DNA of 6,234 nucleotides, taken from Candidatus Pacearchaeota archaeon. GTDB taxonomy: Archaea > Nanobdellota > Nanobdellia > Pacearchaeales > GW2011-AR1. The stretch is taken from positions 1 through 6,234 of the forward strand of contig NZDU01000066.1 in assembly GCA_002688875.1 (NCBI GenBank), in the 5' to 3' direction. Below, in pieces: positions 1-4,346 of the stretch. The position numbers were made by a program, and so were the translations under genes. Below the pieces are notes generated by a model. It was not told the DNA's origin, did not search any database, and was given only the letters and a program-made list of their open reading frames with translations. Each line of letters begins with the position of its first letter. The stretch's first letter is position 1.

Positions 1-212
1 GGATCTACAGGACTTGGTAGTGCTGAACTGCCTAATTGCCATGCTCGTCTATATAATCCTATGCGTCTTAATAAATCTTGCTTGATCGGGTATACGTTTA
101 TTGGACCCGATGTATGCTTGAGTGCTGAATGTTTTAAGACGTTATATGCCAAGTCTTCACGTGGATCATAACCAACATAAATTGTGGGAATACTATCATC
201 TACAAAACTCAT
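1..212 (-). CDS. Glycosyltransferase-like protein, N-terminal part (runs off window)
   Basis: Only the first 70 codons are visible; the gene continues past the left edge. The start is the ATG at 212-210, preceded by AGAAAG at a usable distance, one of the few Shine-Dalgarno-like sites here. The protein opens with a short polar leader and then IYVGYDPREDLAYNVLKHS (about residues 11-29), followed by a segment ending IGLYRRAW. The [IV]GYDPRE..AY.V..HS opening is typical of a group of GT8-like glycosyltransferases common in marine phages and bacteria, where this first beta strand and helix form the nucleotide-sugar-binding half. By family, such enzymes transfer sugar to glycans or virion/host surfaces; the donor and acceptor cannot be read here. 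It lies 20 bases downstream of the 61-aa SufD-motif gene and is probably cotranscribed with it. The metal-binding DxD region and the C-terminus are outside the window, so the family call is moderate. Confidence 0.68.
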   Translation of the reverse strand, partial: MSFVDDSIPTIYVGYDPREDLAYNVLKHSALKHTSGPINVYPIKQDLLRRIGLYRRAWQLGSSALPSPVD

Positions 213-232
213 ATTATATTCTTTCTATTAGT

Positions 233-418
233 TTATTCATACGTTAATCCTCTATGCTGAAGATAAAATAAATGATTTTCATCTAATGCTCCTATTGTAC
301 AACCATGAGTACATATAACATCTTCATTATTAATATTTAATTCTGATTTCTTGATTGTTAAATAATCTGGTAGGGGTCTGTAATGAACTTCCGGTAATGG
401 TTTATATATTTTTGTCAT
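233..418 (-). CDS. 61-aa chimeric microprotein: SET-paralogue N-terminus joined to a SufD-type C-terminal motif
   Basis: Residues 1-25 align without gaps with residues 1-25 of the neighbouring SET protein (shared Y5, L8-P9-E10, R14-P15-L16, L20-T21-I22, K24-S25). Residues 33-57 instead read DVICTHGCTIGALDENHLFY followed by LQHRG. This matches the signature near the C-terminus of SufD (DVxCSHGATxGxLDExxLFYLxSRG), including the C-x-H pair, here C36 and H38. In the SufBCD complex this part of SufD faces SufB at the Fe-S assembly site. The beta-helix core that makes up most of a roughly 400-residue SufD is absent, and the protein stops two or three residues after the RG, where SufD continues with helices. 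The start ATG overlaps the end of the SET gene by 17 bases, which suggests translational coupling. It could be a functional mini-protein acting on host SufB/SufC or on iron-sulfur traffic, or a decayed fusion. The motif match is strong; the function is inference. Confidence 0.72.
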   Translation of the reverse strand: MTKIYKPLPEVHYRPLPDYLTIKKSELNINNEDVICTHGCTIGALDENHLFYLQHRGLTYE

Positions 419-848
419 ATTGATTTATTGTATATAACTTGTAATTTACAGTTAGTTCCTCTCCTTTTTCAATAACTTGATCAGTCCATAAGTAGATATA
501 TTTGTTAAATCCTTTATGACCACTTTTAACGTCTTTCTTAATACAATTTGGTGAATCAGAATGATTCATGAATTGTCCAATTGCTGTTGCTATAACCAAC
601 GATGCCTTTAACCCATCATCACTTATAACCCAAATATTACGTTCCTTGTGTAATTTTATTGCATCTTTATAATCATTAAGTTCTTGTAAGGCCTCACTTT
701 GAATATGAGTTATACCTAATTCTGTATCTGCTTCAATGCGTTGTGTTGCAAACAAACCAAGTCCATCAATATTAGACTTTGCAATTGTCAGACACTTCAA
801 TAAAGGACGAAATGTATCTTCTGGTAATGTGTTATAATCTTCTATCAT
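402..848 (-). CDS. SET-domain protein (putative protein-lysine methyltransferase)
   Basis: This 148-aa protein is essentially a bare SET domain. After a 20-residue leader it has the first SET strand, ending IDGLGLFAT (about residues 27-35; the family's G-x-G cofactor region), a divergent insert, GQFMNHSDSPNC (91-102; consensus xFxNHSCxPN, contacting S-adenosylmethionine), and IEKGEELTVNYKLY (126-139; consensus GEELTxxY, with Y136 as the likely catalytic tyrosine). No post-SET cysteine cluster is present. By family it would methylate lysines of a protein, but neither substrate nor activity can be read; phage and bacterial SET proteins of this size are mostly uncharacterised. The ATG at 848-846 has no clear ribosome binding site and lies ten bases after a GC-rich hairpin. 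Its 3' end overlaps the 61-aa gene, which shares its N-terminal 25 residues. Family assignment is firm; biological role is unknown. Confidence 0.85.
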   Translation of the reverse strand: MIEDYNTLPEDTFRPLLKCLTIAKSNIDGLGLFATQRIEADTELGITHIQSEALQELNDYKDAIKLHKERNIWVISDDGLKASLVIATAIGQFMNHSDSPNCIKKDVKSGHKGFNKYIYLWTDQVIEKGEELTVNYKLYTINQYDKNI

Positions 849-858
849 AGTTTTTGCG

Positions 859-886
859 AGGGCGGGCGAACTCTAGTATCCGCCCT
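859..886 (-). promoter_or_regulatory. GC-rich hairpin just upstream of the SET gene
   Basis: A perfect 7-bp inverted repeat, AGGGCGG at 859-865 and CCGCCCT at 880-886, with a 14-base loop, stands out in an AT-rich stretch. An alternative register pairs GGGCG at 864-868 with CGCCC at 881-885. On the coding (minus) strand it lies between tRNA-Leu and the SET start, ending ten bases before the ATG. It is followed by CGCAAAAACT rather than a U-run, so it is not a canonical intrinsic terminator in that direction. A weaker AT-rich repeat, ACATAT at 889-894 and ATATGT at 909-914, lies beside it. Possible roles are a tRNA 3'-processing or mRNA-stabilising element, or control of access to the SET start. 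Confidence 0.5.
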
Positions 887-926
887 ACACATATCAAATT
901 CTAGATTAATATGTTTTAACCCTCCC

Positions 927-1014
927 TGGTACGGTCTACAGGACTTGAACCTGTAAGTCTTTTTAGGACATTAGATTTTGAATCTAACGTGTCTACCAAT
1001 TTCACCAAGACCGC
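927..1014 (-). tRNA. tRNA-Leu (anticodon CAA), CCA encoded
   Basis: The minus strand folds into a class II tRNA of 88 bases including CCA. The acceptor stem is GCGGTCT with AGACCGT (first pair G-U), with discriminator A and an encoded CCA (complement of 927-929). The D-arm contains the usual GGTGAAATTGGTAGACAC. The anticodon stem TTAGA/TCTAA encloses TTCAAAA, placing the CAA anticodon at 980-978. A long variable arm (GTC...GAC) and the T-arm ACAGG-TTCAAGT-CCTGT follow. CAA reads UUG leucine codons; the anticodon region closely resembles bacterial leuX-type tRNA. It starts five bases after the stop of the 62-aa gene and is probably processed from the same transcript. Phage tRNAs are usually thought to supplement host decoding. 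No duplicated tRNA 3' end is visible nearby, so nothing indicates use as an attachment site. Confidence 0.95.
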
Positions 1015-1019
1015 AATTA

Positions 1020-1208
1020 CTATTTTACTTTATCCCAGACAATTTTGCAATCGGAATTTTCTTTTAAATGTTTAGCATATTCACGTTCACGTTGCTTACC
1101 ACCTGGCATACCATCGTAATACCATTCATTGAACAGCCATTGTTTAGTACTGTAATCGTTTGTTTTTTCTTGTTCTATTGTTGGATGTTTATAAACTATG
1201 AAACCCAT
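1020..1208 (-). CDS. 62-aa hypothetical protein
   Basis: I do not recognise this protein. It is small, hydrophilic and rich in aromatic and charged residues. It begins MGFIVYKHP, has a WLFNEWYYDGMPGGKQRERE stretch at about residues 24-43, and ends in a lysine-rich helix-like tail with one cysteine (C54). No signal peptide or membrane segment is visible. The start at 1208 is supported by a TATAATTA octamer placed exactly six bases upstream, the same arrangement as in the next two genes upstream. No Shine-Dalgarno is visible, so the transcript may be nearly leaderless. The stop lies five bases before tRNA-Leu, so the two are probably cotranscribed. Codon choice looks like the neighbours. A real gene is likely; its role is unknown. 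Confidence 0.65.
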   Translation of the reverse strand: MGFIVYKHPTIEQEKTNDYSTKQWLFNEWYYDGMPGGKQREREYAKHLKENSDCKIVWDKVK

Positions 1209-1214
1209 ATATTA

Positions 1215-1244
1215 TAATTATAGCATTAAAGTTATTCTTGTCTA
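1215..1244 (-). promoter_or_regulatory. Putative promoter for the 62-aa gene and tRNA-Leu
   Basis: On the minus strand, TATAATTA lies at 1222-1215, exactly six bases before the ATG at 1208. It resembles the T4 late promoter box TATAAATA with one change. The same place also reads as a sigma-70 promoter: TATAAT at 1222-1217, extended by TGC, with TAGACA at 1244-1239 and a 16-base spacer. Either reading puts the transcription start within a few bases of the ATG. The -35-like part lies inside the last codons of the 42-codon amidinotransferase-like ORF. Confidence 0.5.
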
Positions 1245-1360
1245 TCTCTTTCTGGAAAATAGTTTTGTTGGGTTCCTTCTCTTTCTAAATCTAATGTAAT
1301 ACAATGTAGTCCACCGTCCCAAAAATATCTATGACGCCATGGTATATACACAGGTTCCAT
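1232..1360 (-). pseudogene. 42-codon C-terminal remnant of an amidinotransferase (glycine/inosamine amidinotransferase type)
   Basis: A short ORF from ATG 1360-1358 to TAA 1234-1232. Its centre, PWRHRYFWDGGLHCITLDL (residues 7-25), then EREG and NYFPERD, matches the extreme C-terminus of the arginine:glycine amidinotransferase family (AGAT, StrB, CyrA). There the motif is approximately P-x-R-H...GG[FIL]HCxTxD[IVL]RR.G....Y and carries the catalytic cysteine, here C20. The family normally has about 350-420 residues; the Asp and His of the active site and the rest of the pentein fold are absent. The ORF is in the same frame as the upstream ABM-fold gene, separated by its TAA and four codons. 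It has no Shine-Dalgarno site. It may be the leftover of a replaced amidinotransferase gene or a translated microprotein. The family match is good from motif memory; expression is unknown. Confidence 0.65.
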
Positions 1361-1372
1361 TTTATGTTTTTG

Positions 1373-1693
1373 TTATTTGTATTGGGTATCTTTTAATGTT
1401 ACAGCACCATCAACTGTTTCAACGTGTTTACCTACTACCCAATGATACCATTCTTTTGCTCGTGCTTTTGCTTCCATATGAACTGGGTCAGTTCGCCATG
1501 CCATAACGTCTTCTTTAGTTTTCCACGTGGTAACTGTTATTTCAGTTGTACCTTGTTCGTCTTCCATATGTTCTTCTTCTAGACTAATGAAGCCTGGTAA
1601 TGTTTTAGCATAGTCATATACTTTTTCAGACATCTCTTCATACGCATCATTATAATCTTTAACTCTAGCAATGAAAAAAACTTTATAAGCCAT
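1373..1693 (-). CDS. Antibiotic biosynthesis monooxygenase (ABM)-fold protein
   Basis: The 106-aa protein has the pattern of the ABM dimeric ferredoxin-like family. It has an N-terminal strand (YKVFFIARV, residues 3-11), a helix ending in TLPGFISLEEE (31-41), a strand with TEITVTTWKTKEDVMAWRTD (50-69), then H72, a helix through A75-A79, and KEWYHWVVGKHVETVDG (80-96). The PGF, W-K-x-x-E-D-x-x-x-W-R and downstream H motifs are family hallmarks. Members include quinol monooxygenases, heme-degrading IsdG-type enzymes and many proteins of unknown activity; nothing here fixes a substrate, and heme degradation is not implied by the fold alone. It is expected to be a cytosolic dimer. The start is supported by TATAATTA six bases upstream. 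Length is normal for the family. The following 42-codon ORF lies in the same frame beyond the stop. Confidence 0.8.
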   Translation of the reverse strand: MAYKVFFIARVKDYNDAYEEMSEKVYDYAKTLPGFISLEEEHMEDEQGTTEITVTTWKTKEDVMAWRTDPVHMEAKARAKEWYHWVVGKHVETVDGAVTLKDTQYK

Positions 1694-1699
1694 TGTTAT

Positions 1700-1730
1700 T
1701 AATTATAGTATAAAAATGATAGAAAGTAAA
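1700..1730 (-). promoter_or_regulatory. Putative promoter for the ABM-fold gene
   Basis: TATAATTA occupies 1707-1700 on the minus strand, exactly six bases before the ATG at 1693. This is the same octamer and spacing as for the 62-aa gene. As a sigma-70 reading it is TATAAT with TTTACT at 1730-1725 and a 17-base spacer. It fills most of the short gap after the YqgE stop. A transcript would begin almost at the start codon. Confidence 0.5.
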
Positions 1731-2324
1731 TTATTCAGTTGTTGCTACAGCATGATTAAAGACTCGATCGAATTGACTACTAGCAATATTCTTAAGTGTC
1801 TTTTTCCATCTATTATGGTTTTTCATTTTAAATATTGTATTAGAATCTGCTGGCGTAGGTAACCATGCATCTGTTTTAAGTCTACCATTGGTTGCCATTA
1901 GTTCTGATTCTAACTGTCCTGCACTCCATTGACATTGTCCTATACATACTATCCATCTACTTGGTCCTGGTGTATTATGTTCTAGTACAGCCTTAACTAC
2001 CTCAGGTGAGTTTGATGCCCACACTTCATTATTAAATTTAAATGTATTTTTTGATGCTTGCCAGTCTGGTGAATGCAATACAATAATCTTATTAAGTCCA
2101 ATAGGACCACCATAATATACATATGGTTGTAATTGTTTTTTTGTAGATTGTACACCAAAGTCTTTTGCAATATTGGCAATGCTTGGATTTCCAACAGGTT
2201 TGTTAATTACCAATCCCATTGAATGTGATTTAGTATGTTCAATAACCAATATGACTGCTTCACGAAACCGTGTATCACGCATTGTGGGTCTTGCAATAAT
2301 GAATTTACCTAACAGATTAACCAT
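1731..2324 (-). CDS. YqgE/AlgH family protein (UPF0301, DUF179)
   Basis: This 197-aa protein matches the YqgE/AlgH family along its whole length. It has GKFIIARPTMRDTRFREAV (residues 6-24), the H30...MGLVINKP core (36-43), YYGGP (70-74), the strand IIVLHSPDW (80-88), then IGQCQWSAGQLESEL (128-142), AWLPTPAD (153-160) and IFKMKNHNRWKKTLKNI (164-180). Spacing and length agree with bacterial YqgE (about 187 aa), so the gene looks intact. The family is widespread in bacteria, structurally known, cytosolic and without a clear biochemical role; the AlgH name comes from alginate regulation in Pseudomonas. Finding it in a phage is unusual and suggests capture from a host. It ends 37 bases before the ABM-fold start and appears to have its own TATAAATA promoter. 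Its first codons diverge from the plus-strand gene at 2338. Confidence 0.9.
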   Translation of the reverse strand: MVNLLGKFIIARPTMRDTRFREAVILVIEHTKSHSMGLVINKPVGNPSIANIAKDFGVQSTKKQLQPYVYYGGPIGLNKIIVLHSPDWQASKNTFKFNNEVWASNSPEVVKAVLEHNTPGPSRWIVCIGQCQWSAGQLESELMATNGRLKTDAWLPTPADSNTIFKMKNHNRWKKTLKNIASSQFDRVFNHAVATTE

Positions 2325-2330
2325 TACACA

Positions 2331-2338
2331 TATTTATA
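2331..2338 (-). promoter_or_regulatory. Putative T4-type late promoter for the yqgE-like gene
   Basis: The minus strand reads TATAAATA here, identical to the T4 late promoter consensus, and ends exactly six bases before the ATG at 2324. It sits in a near-palindrome, ACATAT-TT-ATATGT (2328-2341), which also contains the plus-strand ATG at 2338. No Shine-Dalgarno lies between box and start. Late transcription would need phage sigma and clamp factors not encoded in this window. Confidence 0.55.
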
Positions 2339-2543
2339 TGTTTAAAATACACCTAGTTAATCCTTTTGACACACGTAGATTAAAACATCCAAATTATAAC
2401 ATTACGCAATGGTTTGACTCACAAAAAATTAATTATGTTCATGATGAAAATGATCCAGATTGGATTATTATTCACGTGTTCGTGGTTACCGCGATGATCG
2501 TATTTTTGCCAAAGACAACTTACAAGTATTACAGATGTTCTAG
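2338..2543 (+). pseudogene. Short plus-strand gene with an apparent frameshift, unknown function
   Basis: This is the only plausible plus-strand coding segment. From the ATG at 2338 it reads MFKIHLVNPFDTRRLKHPNY and on to ...NDPDWIII (to about 2472), with codon use like the neighbouring genes. Downstream in that frame the sequence becomes an implausible run overlapping the minus-strand gene. The frame one base earlier, beginning at TCA 2472, instead reads SRVRGYRDDRIFAKDNLQVL and ends QMF with TAG at 2541-2543. The two parts join naturally into a protein of about 68 residues if one base is missing near 2470-2472. No classical slippery heptamer sits in the right frame, so a real deletion or a sequencing error is more likely than programmed frameshifting. 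No minus-strand gene covers 2339-2528. I do not recognise the family. Its end overlaps the 3' end of the minus-strand 157-aa gene by about 15 bases. Confidence 0.45.
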
Positions 2544-3002
2544 AAGCCATTCATATAATGGAGTTGTAAATTTAAGTGTATAAACACCTTCCCATCCCAT
2601 GAACAACGGAGCATTCCCATCTTTGCCAGATTCTGGGTCACCAATTATTTCTTTTGGTGGTCGTCCTGCATCAACCTCATCTGAGTACCATGGTTCCGGA
2701 TATACAGGTTTGTATTCACCTTTGTATAAAATAACACCCAGATCAATGTCATCTAAAATTATAGTTTCTATAATAAGTGCAGACAATGGATTTGGTGTGT
2801 ATAAATGATGCACGGCTAATTCGTGTTCCACCTTTCTGACATCTTTAACGTCAAATTCTACTTCTATGCTTTTGGATTCACCATTTTCAAGTGTAAACTT
2901 TACTTTTTCCTCAGCATCAATAAATATTGCCCCTCTAGTTTCGTCTTTATTATCTGCTTCAGGACATTTTACTTTTACAATTGCTTTTAGTTTCTCTAAC
3001 AT
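2529..3002 (-). CDS. 157-aa hypothetical protein, probably beta-rich
   Basis: I do not recognise the family. The N-terminal half alternates charged and hydrophobic residues in a beta-like pattern (KAIVKVKCPEAD, GAIFIDAEEKVKFTLENGES, SIEVEFDVKD). The middle, about residues 63-95, has HELAVHHLYTPNPLSALIIE, then ILDDIDLGVILYKGEYKP. An acidic, proline-rich loop (YPEPWYSDEVDAGRPPKEII, about 100-119) follows. The end, GVYTLKFTTPLYEWLLEHL, is a strand plus a short amphipathic helix. There is no signal peptide or membrane segment. The start codon overlaps the last seven bases of the radical SAM gene, so it is likely coupled to it and may be a partner or substrate; this is inference from position. It ends tail to tail with the frameshifted plus-strand gene. 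Confidence 0.75.
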   Translation of the reverse strand: MLEKLKAIVKVKCPEADNKDETRGAIFIDAEEKVKFTLENGESKSIEVEFDVKDVRKVEHELAVHHLYTPNPLSALIIETIILDDIDLGVILYKGEYKPVYPEPWYSDEVDAGRPPKEIIGDPESGKDGNAPLFMGWEGVYTLKFTTPLYEWLLEHL

Positions 3003-4150
3003 GAATTATTTATTAAACTGTATAACTCTGGCATTTCTTTTTCCATAGACTGATTGCGTGACTCATCGATCCATTTAGTCTTGCGAATAAATTCTTGCCA
3101 CAGTTTAGGATCGTGTTTGTCTGTAAACATTCGAGGTAAGAACTTTCGTGATCGCCAGTATGTGCTGTTTGACTGTATAGTTTCTTTTATCACCTCAGGC
3201 ATTATAGTTGGATTAAAATATGTTGGGTGCATTACCCAGTTAGTGCCTACAGATGTTACACCAAACGTTGTGTCACACCATTTTAACACGTCATCAAGAC
3301 ACCATATGTTTAGTATGCTAATGGTTGGATTAGTAAAGTAGTTAAACTCTTTATGTGACTGCCATTTAGCAATGTTTCTTTTAACTTGTTCAAAGTCTCC
3401 AGTTCGCACATAGCGAAACGTGTCCTGTGTTACAGCATCAATTGAAAATGTAATGCGAACGTTTTTAAACTGCTGTAATACAGCAACTAACTTGTCATTG
3501 GGTGGTATTGACCCGTTAGTTGTTAGCACTAACATCATTTGCTGTGCCAGACCTTCGTTTGCTAAATGCGTTAGCATTGGCACTAGTTCTCTGTGAATTA
3601 ACGTTTCACCTCCTTGAAGTTCGAGCCATGTACACTCATTAAACATAGGCATCAGTTCAGCATATCGGTCTTCTCTGTACTTCGGCGTCTTGTCATAGTA
3701 CTTCATAAGTTCAACGTATTCAGGTTCGTTGGCGTTTGCTAGTTCTTTTGTTTCTTTTACCCAGCCTGTTGATGAATGAATGCCACACGTTCTGCAGGCA
3801 AAGTTGCACTGGTTAGTAAACACCCATTGAATCATTTTAGGTTTGCTTGTCGCCACAGTTGTTTTTGGCAGTTTCATTTGTTCAGTAATTTGCTGTGTAT
3901 ATGAATGACGCAAAGACTTACTACCAATGTCTTCTTGATGCCAGCACCCACTACAGGCAGAATGCCGTTCGCCTTGTCTAAACGATTCTCTAAAGTCTTC
4001 AAATCCTTTGCTGGTCCATGCTTGGTCTACAGTCATGCCCGACGTGCCAAACAAGTCATACACGTCAGAATCTAACAGACAGCAAGGTACACTTGGCCCA
4101 TTGTGAAGTCGTATGTTATAAAATGGTATTGCACAGTAGGTGCCAGTCAT
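2996..4150 (-). CDS. Radical SAM protein with N-terminal cysteine module (phage twitch/SPASM-type)
   Basis: The 384-aa protein carries the radical SAM 4Fe-4S signature CNFACRTC (C115, C119, C122; CxxxCxxC) after a strand WVFTNQ, then QGGETL (179-184; the GGE motif for SAM binding), LVLTTNGS (207-214) and ITFSIDAV (233-240), the usual order of a partial TIM barrel. An N-terminal module has C6, C23-C24 and SACSGCWHQE (64-73), followed by SLRHSY, which could hold a second metal site. The C-terminal region is lysine- and tryptophan-rich and ends near WIDESRNQSMEKEMPEL. Such proteins are frequent in marine T4-like phage genomes and usually lack known substrates; the SPASM relatives modify peptides or proteins. 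The gene starts 10 bases after the 61-aa unknown and overlaps the 157-aa gene. Its base composition is visibly less AT-rich than the helicase body. No strong Shine-Dalgarno is seen at 4150. Confidence 0.88.
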   Translation of the reverse strand: MTGTYCAIPFYNIRLHNGPSVPCCLLDSDVYDLFGTSGMTVDQAWTSKGFEDFRESFRQGERHSACSGCWHQEDIGSKSLRHSYTQQITEQMKLPKTTVATSKPKMIQWVFTNQCNFACRTCGIHSSTGWVKETKELANANEPEYVELMKYYDKTPKYREDRYAELMPMFNECTWLELQGGETLIHRELVPMLTHLANEGLAQQMMLVLTTNGSIPPNDKLVAVLQQFKNVRITFSIDAVTQDTFRYVRTGDFEQVKRNIAKWQSHKEFNYFTNPTISILNIWCLDDVLKWCDTTFGVTSVGTNWVMHPTYFNPTIMPEVIKETIQSNSTYWRSRKFLPRMFTDKHDPKLWQEFIRKTKWIDESRNQSMEKEMPELYSLINNSC

Positions 4151-4160
4151 AGTGCAGTAT

Positions 4161-4346
4161 TTAAGGTGTGCTAAAGTGTCGTGATATTTCTACGTGAGTT
4201 TGAATGCCTGGATGCTGACCATCTCGAGCGTCGTCCCACGCAATGTTGCCAGAGGCTTCTTGTGCTTCTTTAGTGTCTGATGGATAGTATTGTTGAGTAG
4301 TTGACTTAACGTGATAATGCATTGACGTTTGAAGGTCAAACTTCAT
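4161..4346 (-). CDS. 61-aa hypothetical protein between helicase and radical SAM
   Basis: I do not recognise this small hydrophilic protein. It is histidine-rich (two near the N-terminus in MHYHVK, then HPG, THVEISRH) with acidic stretches (DTKEAQEA, DDARDGQH) and has no cysteine, signal peptide or membrane helix. Its ATG uses the last base of the helicase stop (TAATG), the classic arrangement for reinitiation, and it ends 10 bases before the radical SAM start. Placement within an otherwise gapless operon is the main support for it being real. The region is GC-richer than most of the window. A peptide substrate for the adjacent radical SAM enzyme is one possibility, but no cysteine- or leader-type motif backs that. 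Confidence 0.6.
   Translation of the reverse strand: MKFDLQTSMHYHVKSTTQQYYPSDTKEAQEASGNIAWDDARDGQHPGIQTHVEISRHFSTP

Noticed and set aside
859..886. GC-rich hairpin as an intrinsic terminator
   Set aside because: Neither strand has a T-run directly after the stem in the direction of transcription.
927..1014. tRNA-Leu as a phage integration site
   Set aside because: No integrase and no duplicated tRNA 3' segment are visible, and a gp41-type phage is expected to be lytic.
1997..2194. A second minus-strand open frame of 65 codons inside the yqgE-like gene
   Set aside because: It is out of frame with a clear family match and its translation lacks any protein-like pattern.
2461..2475. Programmed -1 frameshifting in the plus-strand gene
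   Set aside because: The ATT repeat is not a slippery heptamer in the required frame, and no downstream stimulatory structure was evident.
2599..3048. Plus-strand open frames opposite the 157-aa gene
   Set aside because: The minus-strand gene is supported by coupling to the radical SAM gene; the plus frames look like complements of it.
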